A stretch of DNA of 64,000 bases from Deltaproteobacteria bacterium (GTDB lineage Bacteria > Lernaellota > Lernaellaia > JACKCT01). Positions 42,296 to 51,495 of the stretch are shown here, piece after piece (position 1 is the stretch's first letter; every line of letters begins with the position of its first letter). Location of the stretch: contig JACKCT010000006.1 in the NCBI GenBank assembly GCA_020633895.1, positions 1-64,000 on the forward strand, written 5' to 3'. Position numbers and translations under genes: made by a program. The notes beneath the pieces are model-generated. The model did not search any database. It saw only the letters and a program-made list of their open reading frames with translations, and had not been told where the DNA came from.

Positions 42296-44218
42296 TTGTC
42301 TTTAAGGGATCTGAATCGGGCCGGGCGCGCGTATATCTTCGCCCTCATTCTGGTGGGCGCGGCGGCCACGTTCGGCCTTTATCTCGTCGATCCCACTCCC
42401 CGCCTCGAAATTCCCCTGTTCATTTACGCGGCGCTGGCCATCATCACCGCCCGCATGTACGTCAAGATCCCCTTCACCGACGTGCAGTTCTCCGTCGACA
42501 CCGCGTTCATCCTGACGGTCCTGGCGATTTACGGCCCGCTGCCCGCCGTCGCGACGGAAATCGTCGCCCGCCTGGTCTTCGGCATCATGTACACGAAGAA
42601 AGGCAACCGCTTCAAAATCCCGTTCAATATGGCCTGCGGCGCCTTGTCGGTCGCCGCCGCCTACGGGGTTTTCGAGGTCGCCTTCTTCGGACCGGCGGCC
42701 AGCACGTCCAGCTACGTTCTGCCCATCGTGGGCATGACGATCGCCTACTTCCTGGTCAACAGCACCACCGTCGCCCTGGCGGTGTGCATTTCCAGCGGCG
42801 AGAACTTCATCAAATTCTGGATCGAAAAATGCCTGCCGTCGGGCATCGGCTTCATGACCGCCGGTTCCATCGCCACGCTGATGTTCATTTTGCATCAGGT
42901 GGGCGGTTTGCTCAGCTTCCTGGTCATCGTCCCCCTCATCGCCCTGGTGCAATACACGCAGCGCATCTACCTTCAAAAGGAAGAGGACGCGGTCAAATAC
43001 ATCAGCCACCTGGAGGAGGTGAACAAGCAGCTCCAGGAGGAAATGGAAGAACGCCAACGCACCGAGGCGGAGAAACGCGATCTGGAAATGCAGCTCATGC
43101 AGGCCCAGAAGATGGAGGCCATCGGGCGCTTGGCCGGCGGTATCGCCCACGACTTCAACAACCTTCTGACCGGCATCATCGGCTACTCGGACCTGGTGTC
43201 CGAGTCGTTGGATTTCGAGAGTCCCATCCGGCCCTTCGCCCTGGAAATCAAGAAGGGCGCCCAGGGCGCGGCCAACCTGACGCGCCAGTTGCTGGCCTTT
43301 AGCCGCAAGCAGGTCATCCAGCCTGTCGTGCTGAACTTCAACACCCTGGTGCCTCAGTTTCAGAAGATGCTGGCGCGCATCATCGGCGAGGACGTGACGA
43401 TCGTCTTCGAGCCGGGTCGGGGCCTGGGCAACGTCAAGGTGGACGCGGGGCAGATCGAACAGGTCCTCGTCAACCTGTTGGTCAACGCCCGGGACGCCAT
43501 GCCCGGCGGCGGCTCGATCACCATCCGCACCGACAACATCTCCCGGGACGGCGAGGACTTCGCCGCCATGGAGGTGATCGACACGGGCATCGGCATGTCC
43601 GAGGAAACGCGGGCGCGGATCTTCGAGCCGTTCTTCACGACCAAGGCGGTGGGCAAGGGCACGGGCCTGGGATTGGCGACCGTCTACGGCGTGGTGCAGC
43701 AAAACCAGGGCCTGATCGAAGTGGAATCGGAAGTGGGCGTGGGCACCACCTTCCGCGTGCTGTTCAAGCGCGTGGAAGAGAAGGTGCAGGTCACGAACGA
43801 CGAGTCGCGCACCGAGCACCTGCGCGGCCACGAGACGATCCTGGTGGTCGAGGACGAGGACTCCCTGCGCCACCTGGCCCGGGAGATTCTGCATCGCAAG
43901 GGCTACCAGGTCATCGAGGCCCGCGAGGGCGCCAGCGCGCTGAAGATTTTCGAACGCTACGGCAATGTGATCGATCTGGTGCTCACCGACGTGGTCATGC
44001 CCAAGATGAGCGGCCAGAACCTCTTGAAGATGATGCGCGAAAAGCGCGACGACCTGCCGGTGATCTTCATGTCCGGCTACTCGGAAGAGGTGATGGGCGA
44101 CTACGGCGTCTTCTCCGAAAACGTCCCCCTCATCCAAAAACCTTTTACCGCCGAACAGCTTCTACGCGCCGTGCGCAAACTCCTGGACGAACGCCAGGCC
44201 AAGAACGCCGTGGCGTAG
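42296..44218 (+). CDS. Membrane hybrid histidine kinase with C-terminal receiver
   Basis: 640 residues. Residues 10-222 hold about seven membrane helices, an MASE-like sensor. A coiled coil (225-272) leads to the kinase: H box [11 protein letters not shown] with phospho-acceptor His285, N box [15 protein letters not shown] boxes TGIGM and [14 protein letters not shown]. The last 120 residues form a receiver domain ([21 protein letters not shown] with the acceptor Asp). No DNA-binding output is attached, so it signals to another protein. The start is TTG at 42296 with only a weak GACGGGA upstream. The 360-base gap before it is AT-rich with a possible TAAAGT -10 box near 42185, but no gene. Confidence 0.88.
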   Translation: MSLRDLNRAGRAYIFALILVGAAATFGLYLVDPTPRLEIPLFIYAALAIITARMYVKIPFTDVQFSVDTAFILTVLAIYGPLPAVATEIVARLVFGIMYTKKGNRFKIPFNMACGALSVAAAYGVFEVAFFGPAASTSSYVLPIVGMTIAYFLVNSTTVALAVCISSGENFIKFWIEKCLPSGIGFMTAGSIATLMFILHQVGGLLSFLVIVPLIALVQYTQRIYLQKEEDAVKYISHLEEVNKQLQEEMEERQRTEAEKRDLEMQLMQAQKMEAIGRLAGGIAHDFNNLLTGIIGYSDLVSESLDFESPIRPFALEIKKGAQGAANLTRQLLAFSRKQVIQPVVLNFNTLVPQFQKMLARIIGEDVTIVFEPGRGLGNVKVDAGQIEQVLVNLLVNARDAMPGGGSITIRTDNISRDGEDFAAMEVIDTGIGMSEETRARIFEPFFTTKAVGKGTGLGLATVYGVVQQNQGLIEVESEVGVGTTFRVLFKRVEEKVQVTNDESRTEHLRGHETILVVEDEDSLRHLAREILHRKGYQVIEAREGASALKIFERYGNVIDLVLTDVVMPKMSGQNLLKMMREKRDDLPVIFMSGYSEEVMGDYGVFSENVPLIQKPFTAEQLLRAVRKLLDERQAKNAVA

Positions 44219-44245
44219 CTGGGTCGTTCCTTCCGGCGGACGAGC

Positions 44246-44397
44246 GGGTGCCGCACTTTCACGTAGGCGAAGCCGGCGAGAAGGTGGCAATTTCCCGGAC
44301 AAACCGGACCGGCTCCGATTTCCGACCGTCGAAATTGATGCTTATACCCATTTTCACACCTCCCCGTCGCCCTCGGCGTCGGGAAAGTGTGGCACCC
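44246..44397. repeat. Dispersed palindromic element family B, full copy 3
   Basis: Termini GGGTGCCGCACTTTCACG and GTGTGGCACCC. The right hairpin is CCCG-t-CGCC-ctc-GGCG-t-CGGG (44363-44383), eight pairs around one T-T mismatch. The centre is longer than in other copies. It lies between convergent genes. Confidence 0.75.
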
Positions 44398-44420
44398 ATC
44401 GACCACTGCTAACGCCGAAA

Positions 44421-45416
44421 CTACCGCTCGCTGTCCAACATCCGCATCTGCATCTCGGGGTAACGTTCCCCGGCGGCGGCGTCCGCGGGCACGGCGGCTC
44501 CGATCGCGGCCAGATCTTCGTCCGAGAGGGACAGTTCCAGCGCTCCCAGCGACTCGGCCAGGCGCTCGGGCTTGCGGGCGCCGATCAGCGGCACGATGTC
44601 CTCGCCCCGCGACATCACCCACGCAATCGCGATCTGAGCCGGTGTGACCTTGTGTTCGTCGGCGATCTTGTGCAGCGCCTCGACCAGCTTCAGGTTTTGC
44701 GACAGGTTCTCGCCCTGGAAGCGCGGGCTGTAGGCGCGAAAATCGTAGGGATGCAGTTCTCGATCCGGTTTCCAATGGCCCGAGAGCAGCCCGCGCGAGA
44801 GCACGCCGTACGCCGTGATGCCCACGCCCAATTCCCGGCACGCGGGCAGGATCGCCTTCTCGATGCTCCGGGAGATCAGCGAATATTCAATTTGCAGATC
44901 GACAACCGGATGCACCGCGCAAGCCTTGCGGATCGTCTCCGCGCCGGCTTCGGACAGGCCCACGTGGCGCACGTAGCCCGCGTCGATCATCTCCTTGATC
45001 GCGCCGACCGTCTCTTCGATCGGCACCCCCGGATGCACCCGCGCGGGGCGGTAGATGTCCACGTAGTCCGTGCCCAGGCGCTTGAGGCTGTAGGCCAGAA
45101 AGTTCTTCACGCCCGCCGGGGTCGTGTCCAGGCCGATCCAGTTGCCCGAGGCGTCCCGCTGGGCGCCGAATTTGACCGAGATGACCACGTCCTCGCGCCG
45201 GCGTCCTTGCAGGGCGTCGCGGATGAGCATTTCGTTGTGGCCCATGCCGTAAAAGTCGCCGGTGTCCAGCAGCGTCACGCCCGCGTCCAAGGCGGCGTGG
45301 ATCGTCGCGATGCCGTCGTCCCGATTCGCCGGGCCGTACAGGTCCGACATTCCCATGCATCCCAGGCCCATCGCCGAAACGACCGGTCCCGTCTTGCCCA
45401 ATTGCCGTGTTTTCAT
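44421..45416 (-). CDS. Aldo/keto reductase family oxidoreductase
   Basis: 331 residues of a TIM-barrel NADPH-dependent oxidoreductase: [36 protein letters not shown] with the catalytic Asp and Tyr, and VISVKFG with the Lys. The usual active-site His is not present: where most relatives read YYQHRVDP this protein reads IYRPARVHP, placing Ala at the His position. From memory, a subgroup of the family carries YRPAR, so this is likely a normal variant with altered activity. GGGGGA lies five bases before the ATG at 45416. It is divergent from the HAF-repeat gene. Confidence 0.87.
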   Translation of the reverse strand: MKTRQLGKTGPVVSAMGLGCMGMSDLYGPANRDDGIATIHAALDAGVTLLDTGDFYGMGHNEMLIRDALQGRRREDVVISVKFGAQRDASGNWIGLDTTPAGVKNFLAYSLKRLGTDYVDIYRPARVHPGVPIEETVGAIKEMIDAGYVRHVGLSEAGAETIRKACAVHPVVDLQIEYSLISRSIEKAILPACRELGVGITAYGVLSRGLLSGHWKPDRELHPYDFRAYSPRFQGENLSQNLKLVEALHKIADEHKVTPAQIAIAWVMSRGEDIVPLIGARKPERLAESLGALELSLSDEDLAAIGAAVPADAAAGERYPEMQMRMLDSER

Positions 45417-45535
45417 GGAATCCCCCATGTGTGCGATGCCCCTATCGAAGCGACTCGCCGCTCCCGCTGTCAAGGCGTCCCCGCGTGACATTTTCGTGCC
45501 GAGGCGTTCCGGCCGGGAAAATATGGGATTTCTCA

Positions 45536-45565
45536 TTGTTCGCGCTGGACGCGGGCGCGTATGAT
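45536..45565 (+). promoter_or_regulatory. Predicted promoter of the HAF-repeat protein
   Basis: TTGTTC at 45536-45541, an 18-base spacer, TATGAT at 45560-45565. It lies 48 bases before the ATG at 45614, in the gap between divergent genes. Confidence 0.45.
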
Positions 45566-45613
45566 GATCCCCTCATCTCGCCGAATTACGATGCGTTTGA
45601 AAGGTTCGAAACG

Positions 45614-46780
45614 ATGCGACGTCGCTATTTTTCGCTGCTGTTGACCGCTTTCGCCGCTTTGGCGCTGTTCGCCGGGCGTGCCGACAATTGCAATCCGACG
45701 CCCGAGCCGGTCTGCGAAACCGACGGCGACTGCCTGGGGCAGTGCTCGGCTTCCGCGATCGCGGCGGACGATCTGCAATTCTCGTTCACCGACCTGGAAA
45801 TCCTCTCCGGGTCGAACGCCACGGCCAACGACGTCAATAACCACGGCGTCACCGTCGGCTGGAGCACGTCATCGGACGGCAAGGTCGCGGTGATGTGGGA
45901 CAAAGACGGCAACGCCATGTCCCTGGGCAAGGCGAGCGGGGCGATCATCAGCGAGGCCGAGGCGATCAACGACGCCGGCAAGATCGTCGGGTTCTCCGAA
46001 TACGCGAACCAATATTACCAGGCCTTTGCCTACGCCGACGGCGCGCGCGAGGACCTGGGTTACGCCGAGGATTTCGACTCCACCCTCGCCGTCGGGGTCA
46101 GCGCCTCGGGCGACGTGTTCGGCTCGGCGATCACGTTGGGCTCGGGCAGCGGCGCGGCGGCGGTGCGTTTCGGGGATGAGATCGAATCGCTCGGCGACCT
46201 GGGTGGCGATTATTCCCGCGCATGGGGCGCCTCGGGCGGCGGCATCCCGGTGGGATATGCCCGCACGGCGTCGAGTGTCTTGACGGCGACGCGATTCGAC
46301 GGCGAATCGCCGACGGCCCTGGAATTTCCCGACGGCAATTTTGCGTCGACTCTGGCCCTGGATGCCAACGACAACGGCGCGATCGTCGGCTACGGCGTTT
46401 ACAGCACCTACCTGAGCCCGCGCACGGCCCTGCAGTGGATTAACGGCGCGGTGCAGGTCCTGTCCGCCGTCAACTCCGGCCAATCGGAGGCGCGGGGCGT
46501 CAACGCGAGTGGATGGGTCGTCGGCGAGTCGTTCACCGGCCATCTGGCGACGCTCTGGATCGACGGCGAGGCCCATGACCTGAACGACATGACCGTCGAT
46601 CTGCCGCCGGGCGTGGAGCTTTTCGCCGCCAACGGAGTGAACGACAACGGGTCCATCGTGGGGATCTACACTGTCAGCGGCCAAAACGGCCTGGGCGCCT
46701 TCCGCCTCGACCCGGTCACGGCGTGTGTGTGCCTCCCGGACGGCGGCGAAAACGGCGAGGGCGAGTGCGTGGCGCCGTAG
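45614..46780 (+). CDS. Secreted HAF-repeat (beta-propeller-like) protein
   Basis: 388 residues. Signal peptide YFSLLLTAFAALALFAGRA, then a short Cys-containing stretch (NCNPTPEPVCETDGDCLGQC). The body is built of repeats of the HAF type: NDVNNHGVTVGWSTS..VAVMW, AINDAGKIVGFSEYAN..AFAYADG, and several later copies with a NxxGxxVG core. Such proteins are extracellular and probably fold as a propeller. The C-terminus has CVCLPDGGENGEGEC. The ATG at 45614 is preceded by GAAAGG. Ligand unknown. Confidence 0.82.
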   Translation: MRRRYFSLLLTAFAALALFAGRADNCNPTPEPVCETDGDCLGQCSASAIAADDLQFSFTDLEILSGSNATANDVNNHGVTVGWSTSSDGKVAVMWDKDGNAMSLGKASGAIISEAEAINDAGKIVGFSEYANQYYQAFAYADGAREDLGYAEDFDSTLAVGVSASGDVFGSAITLGSGSGAAAVRFGDEIESLGDLGGDYSRAWGASGGGIPVGYARTASSVLTATRFDGESPTALEFPDGNFASTLALDANDNGAIVGYGVYSTYLSPRTALQWINGAVQVLSAVNSGQSEARGVNASGWVVGESFTGHLATLWIDGEAHDLNDMTVDLPPGVELFAANGVNDNGSIVGIYTVSGQNGLGAFRLDPVTACVCLPDGGENGEGECVAP

Positions 46781-46847
46781 TCGGATCGGCGTCGAATCCC
46801 CGTCCTTTCCCATTGCCCGCGCCCCGGCCCTGTGGCAAAAGGACGCC

Positions 46848-47264
46848 ATGGTCCGTTCGCACTCATTCGAACTGAACACCGCCGGCCACGATGACACCAT
46901 CGACATCACGCCGGACGTGAAGCGCGCAGTCGCCAGGGGCGGGGTCAACGACGGCGTTGTGTGCGTGTTCGTGCCGGGCAGCACGGCGGCGATCACCACC
47001 ATCGAAGCCGAGGCGGGGGCCATCGCCGATCTGGCCGAATGCATGCGCCGCCTGGCGCCGTCGAGCATCAAATACAAGCACAACGAGCGCTGGGGCGACG
47101 GCAACGGCCACAGCCACGTGCGGGCCGCGATCATGGGCCCGGGCCTGTCCATTCCACTGTCCGGCGGCGAAATGCTTCTGGGCACCTGGCAGCAGATCGT
47201 CCTGATCGACTTCGACAACCGACCCCGCAAACGCACCGTCCACGTGCAGATCGTCGGCGAGTAA
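46848..47264 (+). CDS. YjbQ/UPF0047 family protein
   Basis: 138 residues matching the YjbQ family: VVCVFVPGSTAAITTIEAE near the N-terminus, HNERWGDGNGHSHVRAAIMGPGLSIPLSGGEMLLGTWQQIVLIDFDNRPRKRTVHVQI at the C-terminus. The HxH and the GTWQ segment are conserved. YjbQ can replace thiamine phosphate synthase activity in vivo, but the native role is not settled. AAAAGGA precedes the ATG. It converges with the diguanylate cyclase gene, stops only nine bases apart. Confidence 0.92.
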   Translation: MVRSHSFELNTAGHDDTIDITPDVKRAVARGGVNDGVVCVFVPGSTAAITTIEAEAGAIADLAECMRRLAPSSIKYKHNERWGDGNGHSHVRAAIMGPGLSIPLSGGEMLLGTWQQIVLIDFDNRPRKRTVHVQIVGE

Positions 47265-47273
47265 CACCCGCTG

Positions 47274-48473
47274 TCAGGAAAACGTCGGCGGATCGGTCTT
47301 GGTGCGCGGCGGATCGGTTTTGGGCGGCCCCTGTTCGGGATGCGTCAGAATGGGTTCGCTGAGCGCTCGGCCAAGGGAAACGTGGCCACCGGCGGCCGGA
47401 TCGACCGCCGCGCGAATGGACCCGCCGCCCGCGTGCTTGGCTTGGTACATCAGCCGGTCCGCCTCGCGGATGAGCATCTCCACCGTGCAGAACTCCTGCG
47501 GCCCGGTATGGGCGATGCCGATACTCACGCGCACGCCGGCCTGCTGGTGGATTTCGCGAATGAAACGTTCGGCGAAGACCTTGGCGGACTCCGCGTCCGA
47601 ATTGGGCATCAGAACGCAGAACTCGTCGCCGCCCATGCGCGCGCCGACCTCGTTGCCCCGCTTGATGTCCTTGAGCACCCGGCCCACCGCCCGCAGCACA
47701 TGGTCGCCGGCGGTGTGACCGTTGTTGTCGTTGATCTCCTTGAACGCGTCGATGTCGAAATACACCAGCGCGATGGGGCGGCTCTGGCGCTCGGCGTCCT
47801 TGCGGGCCAAGTCCATAAACTCACGGAAGGCCCGCCGGTTGTACAGTCCGGTCAGGGCGTCGTGACGCACCAAATCCTCAAGTTCCCGCGTGCGGGCCTG
47901 CACCTTCTCTTCCAGGCCCACGGCGTACGACTCGATCTTTTCCTTCGAGTATTCCACCTCGTTGAGCAGGCTGCGGATGTACGTGTCGAAGACGAGGGTG
48001 GTGTCGAAGTAGAAGATCTTATCCAACGCGCGCAGCGTCGCTTCGCTTTCTTCGGCGTCGGGGATGTTTTCGATCAGGACGTCGGCGAGGATATCCTTGA
48101 GGGTTTTGACGCCGGAGAGGTAAAGCTTGGGCTCTACGCCGATGCGCTTATGCACCAGGCCGATGCGCAGGCGGTTGTTGACGTATTCGATCTCGTCGTG
48201 AAAGGCGAAAAAATCCAGGACATACTGGCACATATGGCCTTTGAGGCGCTTGAGCGTGTCCGCGTCGCCGATGACCAGCGCGATTTCCTCGATGCTGGTC
48301 TGCCGCTCGTAAAAGCGGTTGACGATGTTGTCCAGCTCAACCTCGATGAAACCGAGGCACGCCCGCAGGCGTTCCAAATCCAGGGCGGTGATGTCGAGAA
48401 TTCGTTTCCGGGAGGCGATTTCCACCTCGTCGATGCGCATCTGTTCCTGCAGGGCCTGGTCGATCGTCCGCAA
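47274..48473 (-). CDS. Globin-coupled diguanylate cyclase
   Basis: 399 residues. The first 165 form a protoglobin-type sensor domain with the proximal haem ligand His108 in IGLVHKRIGVEPKLYL, as in oxygen-sensing cyclases such as DosC. A coiled linker (175-200) leads to a GGDEF domain: DALTGLYNRRAF, LVYFDIDAFKEIND and MGGDEFCVLMP (281-285). The inhibitory RxxD site is replaced by RGNE, so product feedback may be weak. It should make c-di-GMP under control of O2, NO or CO. The start is TTG at 48473 with GGGAG nine bases before it; ATG at 48440 is an alternative. The last 30 residues are Pro/Thr-rich. Confidence 0.87.
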   Translation of the reverse strand: MRTIDQALQEQMRIDEVEIASRKRILDITALDLERLRACLGFIEVELDNIVNRFYERQTSIEEIALVIGDADTLKRLKGHMCQYVLDFFAFHDEIEYVNNRLRIGLVHKRIGVEPKLYLSGVKTLKDILADVLIENIPDAEESEATLRALDKIFYFDTTLVFDTYIRSLLNEVEYSKEKIESYAVGLEEKVQARTRELEDLVRHDALTGLYNRRAFREFMDLARKDAERQSRPIALVYFDIDAFKEINDNNGHTAGDHVLRAVGRVLKDIKRGNEVGARMGGDEFCVLMPNSDAESAKVFAERFIREIHQQAGVRVSIGIAHTGPQEFCTVEMLIREADRLMYQAKHAGGGSIRAAVDPAAGGHVSLGRALSEPILTHPEQGPPKTDPPRTKTDPPTFS

Positions 48474-48733
48474 GGCGATGTCTCCCGCCGGTCCAGCCGA
48501 AACATTTCCGGCGGCCCGTAAAATTCATTCCCCAACCGTGAACGCTCCCGGCTGTGATTCGGTTAACATCGATAATACAAACGGACAACGAAAAACAAAC
48601 CACTTAGTCTAGTAGCTCGCGGAATTGACAATAATCAGGTTATTTGGCTTTGAATTGGATCGAAAAGTCCGGTTCCGAAGCGTCCGGGCGGACGAAAAAA
48701 TCCGAATGATATTCAGTTCTTGTCCGTGGTGCG

Positions 48734-49216
48734 TCAGCCGCCCATGCCGGGGATGTTCAACGGTCGGCCGGTTTCCAGCAGTGTTTTGAGTCCGCTCAAG
48801 ATCGGCGGCCAGCCGGTGGCCGTACTGCGGAACATCTCCGATTCGCCGGCGAAGCCCTCGTGCGTGACGGTCAGTTTCACCACCTCGCCCACCGGCTCGA
48901 CGGCATAGGTCACGACGGTTTCCTCCGAGCGCTCCGTGCCGCCGTGGGAGTTTTCGGCGAAGTAAAACGATGTCTTCAAAAGGCGCGGCGGGTCGGATTC
49001 GAGGATCGTCCCCCGCACCGCCTCCCGCGGCCCCGCCTCCTCGTCGAGCAGGTACGCAATGGGCGACCCGACCTGAAAATCGCTGACCACGCGCGTGTCG
49101 TGGAAATACTTTTTGGTCATCGAAGGGTCGGTCAACGCGCGCCAGACGTCGTCCGGCGTCGATTGCATGTAGATCACGAACACATGCTTGGGCGACGAGG
49201 CAGCCATGTCAGTCAT
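48734..49216 (-). CDS. AHSA1-type SRPBCC protein
   Basis: 160 residues of the Aha1-like/START fold: VFVIYMQSTPDDVWRALTDPSMTKKYFHDTRVVSDFQVGSPIAYLL, a typical AHSA1 opening, and VTHEGFAGESEMFRSTATGWPPILSGLKTLLETG at the end. It is a clear paralogue of the C-terminal domain of the ArsR fusion at 50059-50847, sharing the GWPP..S.LKTLLETG.P ending. The ATG has GGGAG seven bases upstream. Third gene of the operon. Ligand unknown. Confidence 0.87.
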   Translation of the reverse strand: MTDMAASSPKHVFVIYMQSTPDDVWRALTDPSMTKKYFHDTRVVSDFQVGSPIAYLLDEEAGPREAVRGTILESDPPRLLKTSFYFAENSHGGTERSEETVVTYAVEPVGEVVKLTVTHEGFAGESEMFRSTATGWPPILSGLKTLLETGRPLNIPGMGG

Positions 49217-49264
49217 TCAAAATCTCCCACCCCGCGAACGTGAAAAATGAGCCCCGATCAAGGC

Positions 49265-50023
49265 CTACTCCCGCAGCCGACGCACCTGGAGCAGCGTCCG
49301 CAGGTAACTCTTGCCGAAACGAAACAGCCGCGCCTTGCTCGACCCCGACGCGCGGGGGCGGTAGTCGAACGGCACCTCGACGATGCCCAAACCCCGCCGA
49401 TGCAGTCGCGCGAGGATATTTTGCAGCACGGCGAAGTCGTCGCCTTCAATGGGGATCGAACGCAGCGCCTCCCGCCGATACAGTCGAAAACCCGACGACA
49501 GATCCCGCACTTTCACGCCGAGCGCCGCCCGAAAAAAGCGGTTGAGAACCTCGGACAGCGCCCGCCGAAACAGCGACATCCGCGCCCGCCCGCCGGACAC
49601 ATAGCGGCTGGCGATGACCAGCGCCTGCCCCTCCCGGGCGCGCCACATGGTCGCGATGAACTCGGGCGGGTGGGACAGGTCCGCGTCCATGGTCAGGATC
49701 CACGCGCCCCGCGCCGCCTCGAATCCCTCGCGCGTCGCGACGCCGTAGCCCGACCGGGACTGCGCCAGCACGCGGGCGCCGGCTTGTTCAGCCAGATCGG
49801 CGGTGCCGTCCTCGGAGCGGCCGTCGACAACCAGCACCTCGTAGGCCAGGCCCAGATCGTCGCACACCCGCCGCGCGTCCCCGACGGCATGGGCGATGTT
49901 CCCCGCCTCGTTGCGCGAGGGAATCATCACCGTCAGATCGAGCGTTTCGGCCCCGTCATCCCGCGCCATTCGCGTCCAAACTCCGCCGTGAATTCCGTCG
50001 TGGATTTTTGCGTCGGACGACAT
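49265..50023 (-). CDS. GT2-family glycosyltransferase (polyprenyl-phosphate sugar transferase type)
   Basis: 252 residues. Nucleotide-sugar binding motif MIPSRNEAGNI, VLVVDGRSEDGT, metal-binding DADLSHPPE (DxD) and the acceptor region SGFRLYRREAL: the layout of dolichol- or polyprenyl-phosphate mannosyltransferases. It lacks membrane helices. The start may be ATG at 50023 or 49969 (MARDDG); the latter begins closer to the conserved fold. It sits between two AHSA1-domain genes, 35 and 48 bases from them, so the three are probably one transcript, an odd combination. Confidence 0.87.
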   Translation of the reverse strand: MSSDAKIHDGIHGGVWTRMARDDGAETLDLTVMIPSRNEAGNIAHAVGDARRVCDDLGLAYEVLVVDGRSEDGTADLAEQAGARVLAQSRSGYGVATREGFEAARGAWILTMDADLSHPPEFIATMWRAREGQALVIASRYVSGGRARMSLFRRALSEVLNRFFRAALGVKVRDLSSGFRLYRREALRSIPIEGDDFAVLQNILARLHRRGLGIVEVPFDYRPRASGSSKARLFRFGKSYLRTLLQVRRLRE

Positions 50024-50058
50024 TAGCACATCGCCGCCCGACGAAAATCCAAGCGGGA

Positions 50059-50847
50059 TTACATCGGCGGCATCGGCATGGGCTGCCCGGTCTCCAGCAG
50101 GGTCTTGAGGGCGCTGATGAGCGGCGGCCATCCGCCCAGGGTGCTCTTGTACAGTTCGGACTCGCCGTCGAACTCGCTGTGCGTGACGGTCAGACGCACG
50201 ATCTCGCCCAGCGGCTCGATGGTGTACTCCACGCGCGATTCCTCCGTGCCGGTCTCGTGCATCGCGCCGATGAAGGTGTGGACGAAGCGCTTTTGCGGCT
50301 CGATCTCGATCACCTTGCCCTTGACGGCGTCGACCGGGCCGTCGGGCGTCTGCATCTTGTAGACGATGGGCGAACCGGGCTGCATGTCCGATTCGATCCG
50401 GCAGTTGTGGAAGTATTTCTGCGTGACGTCCGGGTCCATCATGGCGTTCCACAACTTCTCCGGCGTGGTTTTGATATAAACCACATGCACTTGCGTCGGT
50501 CCTCGGCTCATGGATTCTCCCCCTTCTTCGAGTTGGTACTTGAGTGTCGTCAGGCGCTGGGCCCACAGCGCGCTGAATCGGCTGATCCATCGGTCGTAAA
50601 TGGTCTGAATGGGCACGGCGTTCAGGAACAGGCGGCGCTCCCGCCCGACCTTTTGCGAGACGACCAGGTTGGCGCCTTCCAGCACCCGCAGATGCTTCAT
50701 CACCGCGAAGCGGGAAAACTCGAAAAGTTCTGTCATTTCATTGACATTCATCGACCCGTTCGCCTTGAGCGCATCCAACATGCGCCGCCGACTCGGATCG
50801 CTGAGCGCCTTGAAGACCTCGTCTTGCTCCGCCTCGTCCCTGTCCAT
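50059..50847 (-). CDS. ArsR-family regulator fused to an AHSA1/SRPBCC domain
   Basis: 262 residues. Residues 1-100 are a winged helix of the ArsR type: FKALSDPSRRRMLDALKANGSMNVNEMTELFEFSRFAVMKHLRVLEGANLV. Residues 115-262 are an AHSA1 domain (VHVVYIKTTPEKLWNAMMDPDVTQKYFHNC). The fusion is continuous, with no frameshift. A ligand bound in the AHSA1 pocket could control DNA binding. A perfect palindrome 24 bases upstream of the ATG is the likely operator, giving autoregulation of the three-gene operon. The paralogue at 48734 is the separate AHSA1 version. Confidence 0.88.
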   Translation of the reverse strand: MDRDEAEQDEVFKALSDPSRRRMLDALKANGSMNVNEMTELFEFSRFAVMKHLRVLEGANLVVSQKVGRERRLFLNAVPIQTIYDRWISRFSALWAQRLTTLKYQLEEGGESMSRGPTQVHVVYIKTTPEKLWNAMMDPDVTQKYFHNCRIESDMQPGSPIVYKMQTPDGPVDAVKGKVIEIEPQKRFVHTFIGAMHETGTEESRVEYTIEPLGEIVRLTVTHSEFDGESELYKSTLGGWPPLISALKTLLETGQPMPMPPM

Positions 50848-50870
50848 CTCGCCGGTGATCGTGCCCTTTC

Positions 50871-50890
50871 ATGTGACTATTTAGTCACAT
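50871..50890. promoter_or_regulatory. Palindromic operator of the ArsR-AHSA1 operon
   Basis: ATGTGACTATTTAGTCACAT: 9-base arms around TT. It lies just downstream of a promoter read on the minus strand (TTGACA at 50911-50916, CATATG at 50888-50893, 17-base spacer), so a bound repressor would block initiation. Confidence 0.78.
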
Positions 50891-51087
50891 ATGGGGGATG
50901 GGAGTGGGGGTGTCAAGCGGAATTCATTGAGCTAGGCACCTTCTTCAACTTTTCTGATTTTGACAGAACCTAAGCCAGGATTTCGTTTATTGACGTTTGG
51001 CGAGTTGCTTAAATACGTCTACATTCAGCAAGGAATGCGGATGCAAAGTACTGTGACGGTGCCGCCTTTTCGCTAGAGGATTTTCGA

Positions 51088-51459
51088 ATGACGTGTGACG
51101 AGCTTCTTGAAGCGGCGAGAGTTGCCGAGACGCCGGATGTGATCCTTTTGATCGCAGACAACGCCATTGCTCTTAAATTGATTGTCGCTTGGAAAACCGT
51201 TGATGTTCAGAACCCAGATGAAGACCAAGAATTTTCAACGTTACGAGACATGTGGAAAGAAACGACTTTCGAGTGGAAGCAATGGTATACCAACGCAGGA
51301 CTATCTCCCCACGAGAATCAGCGGATCGGTCAATGCCTAATCGCAAATGGGATCGTTTATCCGGATGGAACAATGAACCAGATGGTCCAAAAGTATATCA
51401 ATACGCAAATTGCTGATCTTGTGACAAAAACGAAATCTGGCAAGGCTACACGCAAGTAA
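51088..51459 (+). CDS. Hypothetical protein of the AT-rich island
   Basis: 123 residues, no family recognised. It reads MTCDELLEAARVAETPDVILLIADNAIALKLIVAWKTVDV at the start, then a Trp-rich middle (WKETTFEWKQWYTNAGL) and a C-terminal segment RIGQCLIANGIVYPDGTMNQMVQKYINTQI that resembles a small DNA-binding helical region. Base composition is much richer in A and T than the flanks. A possible promoter (TTGACG at 50990, TACGTC at 51014) precedes it. It is 36 bases before the ParB-methyltransferase gene and may belong to the same transcript. Confidence 0.65.
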   Translation: MTCDELLEAARVAETPDVILLIADNAIALKLIVAWKTVDVQNPDEDQEFSTLRDMWKETTFEWKQWYTNAGLSPHENQRIGQCLIANGIVYPDGTMNQMVQKYINTQIADLVTKTKSGKATRK

Positions 51460-51495
51460 CTTGTTCTTGGATATGAAAGCGATAGGAAAATTTAA

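Noticed and set aside
42102-42305. 67-codon frame before the histidine kinase
   Set aside because: No ribosome site, no family likeness, and it ends inside the kinase start region. More likely leader sequence.
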